Shown: piece by piece, positions 41,070 through 52,458 of the stretch
Position numbering within the stretch: position 1 is the first letter of the stretch
Layout: each line of letters starts with the position of its first letter
Assembly: GCA_021781495.1 (NCBI GenBank)
Contig: JAJXWS010000009.1
Coordinates: forward strand, 1 to 57,382
Length of the DNA stretch: 57,382 bases
Direction: 5' to 3'
Origin: Acidobacteriota bacterium
GTDB taxonomy: Bacteria > Acidobacteriota > Terriglobia > Terriglobales > Acidobacteriaceae
Notes under the pieces: model-generated
Databases searched by the model: none
What the model was told of the DNA's origin: nothing
Seen by the model: only the letters and a program-made list of their open reading frames with translations
Program-made: the position numbers and the translations under genes

Positions 41070-41885
41070 ATGACTCCCGCCAAAGAGCCACGCCCGCCTG
41101 CCCGCAAGCGAAGTGGCAAGATCAAGGGCGACATCACCCATCTGCTCCTGTTGAGATTCCAGCAGATGCTCACAGACGGCGTACTCCTCCCCGGCTCCCG
41201 GCTTCCTTCTGAACGCGAGCTTGCCGCGCATTTTCAGGTGGCGCGTTCTTCGCTCCGCCAGGCGCTCAAAGTGCTTGAGATCATGGGCGTCATTACCCAG
41301 CGCATCGGCGACGGAAGCTATCTCAATCACGATGCTTCCTCGGTACTCGCCGTTCCCATGGATTTTCTGCTTCTGCTTGATGATACTTCGGTGGAAGAGC
41401 TTCTTGAGTTGCGCTTTCTTCTGGAACCGGTGTTTGCGGCCAAGGCCGCCAATCTGGCAAGCGCCAATGACATCGCGCTTCTTCGTCAGGCCATCGCCGC
41501 GCAAAAGGCCAGCGGCGCCGACACAGCCGGGCTCATCGCAGCCGATCTCGAATTCCACCGCATCATCTTTCGTGCTTCAGGAAACCGCTTCGCCGGGCGT
41601 CTCTTTCAGGTCATCCATCGCTCCATGCTCAGCATGATGCGGAAGACCTCGCAAATGGTGGAGCTGGAGCACACACTCATCTTTCACAAGCGCATCCTGC
41701 GAGCCATTGAGCGGCGGGATGCCGAGGGCGCAAAGCGGCTCATGACCGAGCACCTCGTGGATGCCAAAAACCTGCTTGCTCACTCCAACGAACAGGCAAA
41801 CAACAAGACGCTGCTTCGCCACCTCGCATCGCCCATCGCACGCCGCCCGGCCCGCTCGCGGGCTCCGCGCAAGCCCGGGCGATAG
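41070..41885 (+). CDS. FadR-subfamily GntR repressor (FCD domain)
   Basis: 271 residues. Winged helix (residues about 18-85): HLLLLRFQQMLTDGVLLPGSRLPSERELAAHFQVARSSLRQALKVLEIMGVI and QRIGDGSYLN. The FCD ligand domain (about 95-245) has LLELRFLLEPVFAAKAANLAS, DLEFHRIIFRASGN and HKRILRAIERRDAEGAKRLMTEHLVDA, with the Asp and His residues that bind a metal and an acid ligand. Such regulators respond to carboxylic acids, here probably a sugar acid or its breakdown product. The gene is divergent from the sugar-acid operon and shares operators with it. The basic C-terminal tail is unusual. Confidence 0.92.
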   Translation: MTPAKEPRPPARKRSGKIKGDITHLLLLRFQQMLTDGVLLPGSRLPSERELAAHFQVARSSLRQALKVLEIMGVITQRIGDGSYLNHDASSVLAVPMDFLLLLDDTSVEELLELRFLLEPVFAAKAANLASANDIALLRQAIAAQKASGADTAGLIAADLEFHRIIFRASGNRFAGRLFQVIHRSMLSMMRKTSQMVELEHTLIFHKRILRAIERRDAEGAKRLMTEHLVDAKNLLAHSNEQANNKTLLRHLASPIARRPARSRAPRKPGR

Positions 41886-41943
41886 CCTCCTCTGTCGCCC
41901 GCACCTCTGGCGCCATTCTGCAGCGCCCTGGCTTTCCTTTCAG

Positions 41944-43140
41944 CTATGCATGCGCATAGTGCTGCACATGCCGCGCTGGCGGCGGCACCGGCTCGTGCTT
42001 CAGAGTCCTCAGCACGCCGCCCATGCCGCCCACGCTCTGCAGGCGAACCGCGGCGCGTCCATCCACAACCTCCAGCCGGCACGCATGCTTCGCCAGCAGC
42101 GTCGGCAACACCTCATGCAGCGTAGTGGTGGCTTGCGCTTCATTGCACGTCGCGCAACGCGCCATCGGAGACGTCGTCACCAGATCACATGTCTCACACA
42201 CGCGCAGAGACGGATTCAGTCCAGCAGACAGCACAAGCGTCGTCAGCAGTCCGCGCTGCAACTGCGCCAGCGTCTGGTCCACACCGGTTGCAATGCCTCG
42301 CGTCTTGTCCAGCAGTTCCTCAACCAAATGCTCCTTGCGTTCTACCTCGCTTTTCTTCAGCTCCGCTTCCACGCGCGCACGTGTTTTCGATTCCGGCTCA
42401 TCCGCGCTCACGTGCGAAATGCAAATCGCCTGTTCCCGCAACCGTGCAGGCAAATCGCGCTGCACCTGTTTCGTCAGTCGATCAGCGCCGAGCAGATAGA
42501 TCCGCTCCACGGCGTGCGCATCGCAATAAGCCGTCAGCGTCTTTGCCACATCCTGCAGCAGGTGCGCATATTCCCCTTCCAGGCGCTGTTCAAACAAGTC
42601 CCGCTGCGCACCATGAGGCATCCGTGTCCCCTGCTTCGCCATGTGCGCTCGTTCCTTCGGCTTCCACTGCGACACATCTACGTCAAACTCCTGCTTGGCA
42701 AACTGCCTCAGACCGCCAAAATCGCGTGCATAAAAGCGCGCGCCTGACAGATCCAACACCACCGCGCATGCCGGCCGATGCTGCTCCACCATCGCCGTCA
42801 ACTGCCACAGCTGCGGCTTTCCCCAGTGGATCTCGTTCGCGGGCTCCACCTCAAGTGGAATCACTCGCCACACCTCAGCGCTTGCAAAGATCGCCACTCC
42901 CGCATGGGCCGGACGCTGCTCTTCCAGATACTTCTCCGCGCGCAGAACCTGCGCATACAAGAGCGAGCTCTTTGTCTCCCCAAACTGCGCCAGCAGTCCT
43001 CTCGCGCCTGTCTTCAGCCATGCTATGTATCCCGGTATCGCACGACAGTTGATCTGCAGCCCGGGGTTGGTATTCAGATACACCGTCAGCAACGGTTCCG
43101 GGAGTTGCGCCAATGCCGCGAATTCAAGCACGTCGATCAT
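41944..43140 (-). CDS. Bacterial eRF1-like protein (baeRF family)
   Basis: 398 residues from ATG 43140 (GGAG seven bases before). N-terminal domain (about 1-130) LLTVYLNTNPGLQINCRA, central domain with AVVLDLSGARFYARDFG, and eRF1-domain-2-like ERIYLLGADRLTKQVQRDLPARLREQ. A C-terminal zinc-ribbon-like section CETCDLVTTSPMARCATCNEA is present. BaeRF proteins are bacterial relatives of archaeal and eukaryotic release factor 1; mycobacterial Rv2629, a dormancy-regulon gene, belongs to this broad group to my knowledge. They are thought to act on stalled ribosomes or ribosome hibernation. No GGQ catalytic motif is evident in the residues I inspected. It is divergent from the phosphoribosyltransferase fusion. 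Confidence 0.82.
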   Translation of the reverse strand: MIDVLEFAALAQLPEPLLTVYLNTNPGLQINCRAIPGYIAWLKTGARGLLAQFGETKSSLLYAQVLRAEKYLEEQRPAHAGVAIFASAEVWRVIPLEVEPANEIHWGKPQLWQLTAMVEQHRPACAVVLDLSGARFYARDFGGLRQFAKQEFDVDVSQWKPKERAHMAKQGTRMPHGAQRDLFEQRLEGEYAHLLQDVAKTLTAYCDAHAVERIYLLGADRLTKQVQRDLPARLREQAICISHVSADEPESKTRARVEAELKKSEVERKEHLVEELLDKTRGIATGVDQTLAQLQRGLLTTLVLSAGLNPSLRVCETCDLVTTSPMARCATCNEAQATTTLHEVLPTLLAKHACRLEVVDGRAAVRLQSVGGMGGVLRTLKHEPVPPPARHVQHYAHA

Positions 43141-43467
43141 ATGCGTGTCTCCTTTCTTACGGCACACCAACGATTCATCCGCTCCCCGCCGAGCCTCCGG
43201 GGAAGGGCATGCCTGGCCCTTAGACCGCAGCGCGTGAAAAACACACGAAGCCCGGCCCCAAACAAAAATCAGTTGTAAATTGGATTCGCAGGATAACTGG
43301 AGCGGCGAGAGACATATGCCCTCCCCGGACGGCGGATGCCATCCTTCGACACACAAAGCATAGCGCAAAACACAGGCGCGGAGCGGTGATTCCTGTCATC
43401 CTTCTTGCCCTCGCCAGTCCATACTTTTTGACACTTCATCGCTGCCACCGCAGCGCTTCTGCCCCGC

Positions 43468-43483
43468 TGTGACCGATGTCACG
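43468..43483. promoter_or_regulatory. CRP/FNR-type palindrome
   Basis: TGTGACCGATGTCACG contains GTGA-N6-TCAC and differs from the E. coli CRP consensus at one end base. Its centre is about 106 bases upstream of the phosphoribosyltransferase-hydrolase start. The 441-base gap 43141-43581 otherwise contains no gene I can support. Confidence 0.55.
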
Positions 43484-43581
43484 GTTTGCCGCATCGAACT
43501 GGAGTACAAGGGATGGCCCGGAGGTGTGTCTCCGCAGTTGCGCTTTCTCTTACGCAAGCGCCGAAAGGCGGGTGCAACGCT

Positions 43582-44994
43582 ATGCTTTTCAAAGATCGCG
43601 ACGATGCCGGAACTCAGCTCGCGCAATTGCTGACAGCCTATGCGGATCGCGCCGACGCCATCGTGCTCGGCGTCCCTCGCGGCGGAGTTCCCATCGCCTA
43701 CCGCGTCGCGCTCGCCCTGCGCCTTCCGCTCGATGTCTTCCTCGCACAAAAGCTCGGCGTCCCCGGCCAGGAGGAGCTTGCCTTCGGTGCCGTCTCCTCG
43801 GAAGGCATCCGCTACCTTGACCAGCGCCTCATCCACACCATCGGCATCCCCTCGGAAGAGGTAGAGCGCATCACCAATGCAGCCATGCACAAGCTCCATC
43901 AGCGCGCGGAGATCTTTCGCCGCGGCCGCCCCCCGCTCTCTGTCGAAGGGCGCACCGTCATCCTCGTGGACAACGGCATCGCCACCGGGGCCAGCGTCTA
44001 TGCCGCCATTCTCGCCCTGCGGCAGATGAAGCCCGCCAGGCTCGTCCTCGCCGTTCCGGTAGCGCCGCTCGAAACCTGCCGCTGGCTCCGTTCGCAGGTC
44101 GATGAACTGGTCTGCGTCTCCACGCCGCTCGACTTCTATGCCGTCGGCCAGTTCTACGAGGAGTTCACTCAGGTCTCCGACGAAGAGGTTCTGCAGTTGC
44201 TCCGCCGTGCCGACTACTTCGCACAACGCCGCACTACCCTGCAGGCCGCAGCTCCCTCCGCAGCGCCACCTGCAACTCCGCCTCCTGAGCCCATCGCCTC
44301 ACCCGTCTGTCGCGATCTGCTTATTCCCATCGATCAGGTCAGCCTTGCTGGAACGCTCGCCATTCCACCGCAGGCAACGTCCATCGTGCTCTTCGTTCAC
44401 GGCAGCGGCAGCAGCCGCAACAGTCCGCGCAATCGCCACGTTGCTGAGGTGTTGCAGCAGCACGGCCTTGCCACGTTGCTGTTTGATCTGCTCACGCCGC
44501 AGGAAGATCTCATCGACCAGCGCAACGCAGAGCTTCGTTTTGATATCGAGATGCTTTCGCAGCGTCTCATCCAGGTTACGCACTGGGTTGCGCGGCAGCC
44601 GCAAACACAGCGCCTCTCCATCGGATATTTTGGCGCAAGCACCGGCGCCGCCGCCGCGCTCATCGCAGCCGCCCAGCTGCCGCACATGGTCAGCGCCGTT
44701 GTTTCGCGCGGCGGCAGACCCGATCTTGCCTTTGATGCGCTGCTTTCGGTTACTACGCCAACGTTATTTCTTGTCGGCAGTCTCGACGGCACCGTGCTGC
44801 AGCTCAATCGCCAGGCATACGCAAAGCTCGCCGCGCAGACAAAGGAGCTGCGCATCATTTCCGGAGCCACGCATCTGTTTGAAGAGCCCGGCACGCTCGA
44901 CGAAGTAGCCCAGGCCGCCGCCGAGTGGTTCACGCAGCATCTTCATCCGCAGGCTCAGCGCGCCGCCACAGGCACGTCTGCGGGCGGGCGCTGA
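43582..44994 (+). CDS. Phosphoribosyltransferase / alpha-beta-hydrolase fusion
   Basis: 470 residues. The N-terminal half (about 1-215) is a type I phosphoribosyltransferase: VLGVPRGGVPIAYRVALAL and the PRPP loop VILVDNGIATGAS (acidic pair replaced by DN). A Pro/Ala linker (SAAPPATPPPEP, about 228-245) leads to a dienelactone-hydrolase-like domain (about 250-460): SIVLFVHGSGSS, nucleophile in GYFGASTGAAAAL, acid in LFLVGSLDGTV, His in ISGATHLFEEPG. This architecture matches mycobacterial Rv0571c, part of the DosR dormancy regulon. Substrates of both domains are unknown. The P-type ATPase gene follows 73 bases downstream, so they are probably co-transcribed under the CRP-type site. Confidence 0.85.
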   Translation: MLFKDRDDAGTQLAQLLTAYADRADAIVLGVPRGGVPIAYRVALALRLPLDVFLAQKLGVPGQEELAFGAVSSEGIRYLDQRLIHTIGIPSEEVERITNAAMHKLHQRAEIFRRGRPPLSVEGRTVILVDNGIATGASVYAAILALRQMKPARLVLAVPVAPLETCRWLRSQVDELVCVSTPLDFYAVGQFYEEFTQVSDEEVLQLLRRADYFAQRRTTLQAAAPSAAPPATPPPEPIASPVCRDLLIPIDQVSLAGTLAIPPQATSIVLFVHGSGSSRNSPRNRHVAEVLQQHGLATLLFDLLTPQEDLIDQRNAELRFDIEMLSQRLIQVTHWVARQPQTQRLSIGYFGASTGAAAALIAAAQLPHMVSAVVSRGGRPDLAFDALLSVTTPTLFLVGSLDGTVLQLNRQAYAKLAAQTKELRIISGATHLFEEPGTLDEVAQAAAEWFTQHLHPQAQRAATGTSAGGR

Positions 44995-45067
44995 ATCTCG
45001 CGCGGGTGGCTGTCTTCACGGCGCGCCCGCGCAGTTACGCGGCATGCGCAAACAAAGGGGGGAGGCC

Positions 45068-47719
<2,652 letters not shown>

Positions 47720-47755
47720 TGGGATCAGAAGACGGCAGCCATCCGGCCTGGGAGA

Positions 47756-47832
<77 letters not shown>

Positions 47833-47928
47833 ACACGCGGCGGCAGAACCACACAGGGTCCTCTGTCATCATACCAGTCTATGGCCTCCGGCGCGGCCCC
47901 GTTCCGCCCCGGTTGATACACTCAGCCC

Positions 47929-48792
47929 GTGAGCCAACTTATCGTCAACGCAGATGACTTCGGGCTTACCTCCGGGGTCAATCGCGCCATTCTTGAGCTG
48001 CACCAAGCCGGCGTTCTCACCAGCGCCACGCTCATGGCCCGCGCCGCGGCCACGGCAGAGGCCATCGAACTCGCCCGCGCAACGCCCACCCTCGGCGTCG
48101 GCTGCCATGTCGTCCTGGTAGATGGCGAACCGGTGCTGCCGCCCAGCCAGTTGCCCACGCTCGTCGATCCCGCCACCGGCCGCTTCTCGCCCACCCTCGG
48201 AGCCTTCCTCAAGCGCCTTCTCTCCGGCCGCATCCGCGCAGCGGAGATCGAAGCCGAAGCCGCCGCGCAAATCTCCCTGCTCCAGAGCCACGGCCTGAGC
48301 CTCACCCACATCGACACGCACAAGCACACCCACATGTTCCCCGCCGTGCTCCGCCCCGTGCTGCGCGCAGCCGCCAGCGCCGCCATCTACGCCGTCCGCA
48401 ACCCGTTTGAGCCTGCCTGGAGCGTGCGCGCCACGCCCGGCGCTCCGTTCCTGCGGCGTGCTCAGGTCCACATGCTGCGCCGCCTCCAGCCCGCGTTTCG
48501 CCGCATCGCCACGCAACAGGGCTTTGTCACGCCCGATGGCGCCATCGGCGTCCTCGCCACCGGCACGCTCGACTCAGCCACCGTCGCCTCCCTGCTCTCC
48601 GCGCTGCCGCCGGGCACCTTCGAGCTCGTCTCCCACCCCGGCTACAACGACGCCGATCTGGCCCGCGTGCGCACCCGCCTGCGCGACTCCCGCGAAACCG
48701 AGCGCCAGGCGCTCGCAACCCTGCGGCAATTCCCCGCGGTCCCCCTCATCCACTTCGCTCAACTTCCGCCCGCCGATTCTTCGTTACGTTAA
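47929..48792 (+). CDS. YdjC/ChbG/HpnK-family carbohydrate deacetylase
   Basis: 287 residues from GTG 47929. The YdjC fold is a polysaccharide-deacetylase-like barrel: LIVNADDFGLTSGVNRAIL (NADDFG with the metal Asp), LGVGCHVVLVDGEPVLPP (His), and THIDTHKHTHMFPAVLRP (the HxDxHxHxH motif). C-terminal FELVSHPGYND is also typical. Members remove acetyl from chitobiose (ChbG) or hopanoid-bound sugar (HpnK). The BshA-like glycosyltransferase starts 81 bases downstream, so a deacetylation of the GlcNAc-malate product could be considered, although BshB-type deacetylases belong to a different family. HpnK is the other reasonable role; no hopanoid genes are nearby. Confidence 0.86.
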   Translation: MSQLIVNADDFGLTSGVNRAILELHQAGVLTSATLMARAAATAEAIELARATPTLGVGCHVVLVDGEPVLPPSQLPTLVDPATGRFSPTLGAFLKRLLSGRIRAAEIEAEAAAQISLLQSHGLSLTHIDTHKHTHMFPAVLRPVLRAAASAAIYAVRNPFEPAWSVRATPGAPFLRRAQVHMLRRLQPAFRRIATQQGFVTPDGAIGVLATGTLDSATVASLLSALPPGTFELVSHPGYNDADLARVRTRLRDSRETERQALATLRQFPAVPLIHFAQLPPADSSLR

Positions 48793-48873
48793 ACTGGTTT
48801 GCGCGCCGAATCCCAGCGCCGCCCTGTCGCGTCCAAACAGCAGCGAGACAACTCACAGGATTAAGAAGACACC

Positions 48874-50016
48874 ATGCGCATTGGTATTACCTGCTATCCC
48901 ACCTACGGCGGCTCCGGCGTGGTGGCCACGGAACTCGGCATCGAACTCGCGGCCGCTGGTCACGAGGTCCACTTCATCTCTTACTCGCAGCCCTTCCGCC
49001 TGAATGGGCGCAATGACGGCATCTTCTACCACGAGGTGCCCGTCTCCAACTATCCCCTCTTCGAGTTCCCCCCCTACGATCTCGCGCTCGCCTCGCGCAT
49101 GGCCGAGGTGGCCGAGTACAACGAGCTCGACCTGCTCCACGTCCACTACGCCATCCCGCACTCCGTCAGCGCGCTGCTGGCCCGTCAGATGCTCGCCAGC
49201 CGCGGCCGCCGCCTGCCGTTCGTCACCACCCTGCACGGCACAGACATCACCCTCGTCGGCCTCGACCGCAGCTACCTGCCCATCACCACCTACGCCATTC
49301 AGGAGAGCGACGGCGTCACCAGCATCTCCCAGTATCTGAAAGAAAAGACCATCGCAGACTTCGGCGTAACCCGCCCCATCCAGGTCATCCCCAACTTCGT
49401 CAACTGCGACATCTACATGCCCATCAAAGACGAGGCCGTGCGCGCCGAGGCCCGCCGCCGACTGGCAAAGCCCGGCGAGGCCATCCTCATTCATCTGTCC
49501 AACTTCCGCCCCGTCAAGCGCGTCGTCGATGTCGTCAAGGTCTTCGCGCGCGTCCTCCGCGAGATTCCCGCGCAGCTCGTCCTCGTCGGCGACGGCCCCG
49601 ACCGCTCCGCGGCCGAGTGGCTCGCACACGACCTCAGAATTCATGACCGCATTCACTTCCTCGGCAAGCAGGACCGCGTCAACGAGCTGATCCCCCTCGC
49701 CGATCTCATGCTCATGCCCAGCGAGCTGGAGTCCTTCGGCCTGGCGGCTCTTGAGGCCATGGCCTGCAAGGTTCCGCCCATCGCCACCCGCGTCGGCGGC
49801 GTACCGGAGCTCATCGACGACGGCGTCAGCGGTCTGCTCTATCCCGTCGGTGACGTCGATGCAATGGCCAGCGGCATCGTCAGCCTGCTCAAGGACAGGG
49901 ACCGCCTTGAGGTCATGCGCGACGCCGCGCGCAAGACCGCGCGCACCCGCTTCTGCTCCACGCTCATGGTGCCGCAATACGTCAGTTATTACGAGTCGGT
50001 GCTGAACCGCACCTAG
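48874..50016 (+). CDS. bshA: BshA-like glycosyltransferase (GT4)
   Basis: 380 residues, typical for BshA. N-terminal [36 protein letters not shown] is the BshA signature, and THLGT-type region [29 protein letters not shown], and the EX7E motif [21 protein letters not shown] follow. BshA joins GlcNAc from UDP-GlcNAc to L-malate, the first step of bacillithiol synthesis. Acidobacteriota are among the phyla that can make bacillithiol. BshB and BshC are not in the window. It is separated by 12 bases from the convergent 3-hydroxyacyl-CoA dehydrogenase-like gene. Confidence 0.9.
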   Translation: MRIGITCYPTYGGSGVVATELGIELAAAGHEVHFISYSQPFRLNGRNDGIFYHEVPVSNYPLFEFPPYDLALASRMAEVAEYNELDLLHVHYAIPHSVSALLARQMLASRGRRLPFVTTLHGTDITLVGLDRSYLPITTYAIQESDGVTSISQYLKEKTIADFGVTRPIQVIPNFVNCDIYMPIKDEAVRAEARRRLAKPGEAILIHLSNFRPVKRVVDVVKVFARVLREIPAQLVLVGDGPDRSAAEWLAHDLRIHDRIHFLGKQDRVNELIPLADLMLMPSELESFGLAALEAMACKVPPIATRVGGVPELIDDGVSGLLYPVGDVDAMASGIVSLLKDRDRLEVMRDAARKTARTRFCSTLMVPQYVSYYESVLNRT

Positions 50017-50028
50017 CCTGGCCGGCCT

Positions 50029-50562
50029 TTACCGCGAGGCCACCGTATCCAGCTCAAATCGTGGCGTAAAGCCGATCTGCTTCCAGAACGTCTCCACCAG
50101 ATCCTTCGCCTCCGCGGTCGTCTCCGCGGTCAGGCGCAGCAGAATGTCGCCCTTCGTCTCCTCCGCCAGGTCCTTCGCCTCCACGACCATCGCAATGCAC
50201 TTCTCGCTGCGATACGTGCACGCCGCCAGGTCGGCAATCGAAAGCCGCGTCGTCGGCGTCGCCAGCACCGTTCGTGGCGGAGCCATCCGGTCCAGCAGGC
50301 AAAAGATCTCCAGCTTCGACTCCAGCTCGTCCGGCACGCAGTCAATCGCCAGGTCCGCCTCGCGCACCGCATCCTCCACCGTGGAGACAAAATCTACCAT
50401 CGGCAGCGCCTCCGGGCCCAGCTGCTGCCGCAGCGTCTCCCGCGCATGATGCAGATTGGCCGGCATCACGTCCTCCAGCAGCACGCGATACCCCGCGCGC
50501 GCCGCCAGCAGCGCCAGCCGCCTGCCCAGCGGTCCTGCTCCAATAATGGCTACTGTGCTCAC
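50029..50562 (-). CDS. Stand-alone 3-hydroxyacyl-CoA dehydrogenase NAD-binding domain
   Basis: 177 residues. Rossmann start MSTVAIIGAGPLGRRLALLAARAGYRVLLEDV, followed by DFVSTVEDAVREADLAIDCVPDELESKLEIFCLLD and VLATPTTRLSIADLA. The C-terminal dimerisation domain of HCDHs is absent; full short enzymes are about 280 residues. The catalytic His-Glu pair region has been replaced by RSEKCIAMVVEAKD, so normal HCDH activity is doubtful. It may bind NAD as a regulator or scaffold. It is second in an operon after a 60-residue protein (7-base gap), and the same pairing is worth checking in relatives. Confidence 0.82.
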   Translation of the reverse strand: MSTVAIIGAGPLGRRLALLAARAGYRVLLEDVMPANLHHARETLRQQLGPEALPMVDFVSTVEDAVREADLAIDCVPDELESKLEIFCLLDRMAPPRTVLATPTTRLSIADLAACTYRSEKCIAMVVEAKDLAEETKGDILLRLTAETTAEAKDLVETFWKQIGFTPRFELDTVASR

Positions 50563-50569
50563 GTGTCCC

Positions 50570-50752
50570 TTACTTGGCGGCCAGCGCCTTCACCACGTCT
50601 TCCACGTTCGGCCGCGACTGCTGCAGATGCTCTGCCACGCGGGCGCGTTCTTCTGCGGAGAGGCCGGGTGCGGCTGCCAGAACCCGGCGCAGGGTCACCG
50701 CAACATCGTCAAGGTAGTTCATCAGGCGAATAGCTTCTCCAGAGAGCGGCAT
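50570..50752 (-). CDS. Small helical protein of unknown function
   Basis: 60 residues from ATG 50752 with GAGGAG six bases upstream, a strong ribosome site. Sequence MPLSGEAIRLMNYLDDVAVTLRRVLAAAPGLSAEERARVAEHLQQSRPNVEDVVKALAAK: acidic and basic residues alternate in an amphipathic pattern. No Cys or membrane segment. It starts an operon with the NAD-domain protein 7 bases downstream. No known family recognised. Confidence 0.7.
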   Translation of the reverse strand: MPLSGEAIRLMNYLDDVAVTLRRVLAAAPGLSAEERARVAEHLQQSRPNVEDVVKALAAK

Positions 50753-50823
50753 GGGACTCCTCGGTATGTAATCTCAACTCCCATTGTATGGGCTGCCATC
50801 CCGATGCGGAAAGCCCACCCCGC

Positions 50824-52458
50824 TCACCGCCCGCTTTGCGCCTCCAGTTGAAACACGCGATTGCGCTCCGACTCGCGCTCCACGGCACGCCGTCTGCCCG
50901 CCAGCAGTTGCGCCGCGCCAATCTCGCCGCAGACGCGCCCCGTCTTGCGATCGATCACCAGCATCTCCATCACGCCGGTCGTTGCCATCTCCTCGGCCAC
51001 CTCGCGGCAGGTCTCGTCCTCGTAGGCAAATACCTCCGGCAGCGGCATCGCGGTTCCATCGCCCAGCGCTTCCGGCTCCAGCCTCGTCATCACCGCCGCC
51101 ACGCTCACCGTCTCCAGCGGATCCACGCCGTACTCCCGCGACAGGTGATACCCGCGCCGGCTCAGCTTCTCCGTCAATATTGACCGCGGCATAATCAGCG
51201 ACGTCACCAGGTACGACGCAATGCATGCCAGCGTCAGCGGCAGCAGCGCCGGCAGCGCGTGCGTCAACTCCAGGCTGAAGAGGATGGCCGTCATCGGCAC
51301 GCCCAGCGCGCCTGCCAGCATCGCGCCCATGCCCATCAGCGCCCACAGCGCCTGAGCCTCGCCCGGCAAATGCGCCAGCCGCGCCAGGGTCTCGCCCATC
51401 GCCGCGCCAATCATCAGCAGCGGCGCCAGCACGCCGCCAGACGTGCCCGAGCTCAGTGAGAACGCCCACATCAGCGACTTCGCAATCAGCAGTCCAATCA
51501 GCAGCTGCAGCGGAGCGTTCCCGCGCAGCAGCTCGGCAATATTGTCATAGCCCACGCCCAGCCCGCGCGGAAAGAACACGCCGCCCACACCAATCCCGAT
51601 GCCGCCAATCGCCGGCCACCACATCCAGTGGATACGCAACCGCCCGCAGATATGCTCAAACCCGTCCTCCAGCCCATACATCAGCCGGCTCAGCCCCGCG
51701 GAGGCCAGCCCCACCAGCATCCCCAGCGGAACCGCCACCAGCAGCGAACGTTGCAGCGGAATGCTACCGTGCAGTTCCACCGGAAACAAAGGCCCCGTGC
51801 CCAGCCATCCAATGCGCAGCGCGCCCGCCATCACGCTCGCCACCGCCACCGGCACCAGCGAGCGCGGACGCCACTCAAACAGCAGTAACTCCACCGCCAG
51901 CAGAATCGCCGCCACCGGCGCGGCAAATGTGGCCGACATGCCCGCCGCCGCGCCCGCCACCAGCAGCGTCGTGCGCTCCGCATCCGTCAGCTTCAGCCAC
52001 TGCGCCACCAGCGACCCGAACGCGCCGCCTGTCATGATGATCGGCCCTTCCGCGCCAAATGGCCCGCCCGATCCAATCGCAATCGCCGCCGACACAGGCT
52101 TCAGCACTGCAACCTTGGGATCGACACGCGCGCCGCGCAGCAGGATCGCTTCAATCGCCTCCGGAATCCCGTGTCCGCGAATCTTGTCCGATCCGTAATG
52201 CGCCATCAGCCCCACCAGCAGCCCACCTATCGCCGGCACAAACAGCATCGCCCACGGCGGCAGCGTCGACCCCGCTGGCCCCACCGCCGCCAGGCTCAAG
52301 CGGTGGTAGTAGAACAGGTTCGTCGCCAGCGCAATCGCCTTCAGCAGCAGCACGGCCAGCATCGCCGCGCCCACGCCGATAACCAGCGCCACACCCGTCA
52401 GCAGCCACGCCCGGCTGTCTACCGTAAAGTCGCGCAACGCCGAGGGTCTTGACTTCAT
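50824..52458 (-). CDS. ClC-family chloride channel/transporter with C-terminal CBS-like domain
   Basis: 544 residues. Two-repeat ClC fold with selectivity regions GHGIPEAIEA (usually GSGIP), GSGGPFGAEGPIIMTGGAFGS (gating Glu retained), GTSGGVLAPLLMIGAAMG and the C-terminal helix region. The internal proton Glu of exchangers, which lies next to a conserved Glu in E. coli (IIEEM), appears as AVELLL here, so the second acid is Leu; that would suggest a passive channel. A CBS-like soluble domain (about 445-530) follows. It is co-transcribed with the MarR gene by a four-base overlap, so regulation by MarR is likely. Roles may include pH homeostasis or acid resistance. Confidence 0.9.
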   Translation of the reverse strand: MKSRPSALRDFTVDSRAWLLTGVALVIGVGAAMLAVLLLKAIALATNLFYYHRLSLAAVGPAGSTLPPWAMLFVPAIGGLLVGLMAHYGSDKIRGHGIPEAIEAILLRGARVDPKVAVLKPVSAAIAIGSGGPFGAEGPIIMTGGAFGSLVAQWLKLTDAERTTLLVAGAAAGMSATFAAPVAAILLAVELLLFEWRPRSLVPVAVASVMAGALRIGWLGTGPLFPVELHGSIPLQRSLLVAVPLGMLVGLASAGLSRLMYGLEDGFEHICGRLRIHWMWWPAIGGIGIGVGGVFFPRGLGVGYDNIAELLRGNAPLQLLIGLLIAKSLMWAFSLSSGTSGGVLAPLLMIGAAMGETLARLAHLPGEAQALWALMGMGAMLAGALGVPMTAILFSLELTHALPALLPLTLACIASYLVTSLIMPRSILTEKLSRRGYHLSREYGVDPLETVSVAAVMTRLEPEALGDGTAMPLPEVFAYEDETCREVAEEMATTGVMEMLVIDRKTGRVCGEIGAAQLLAGRRRAVERESERNRVFQLEAQSGR

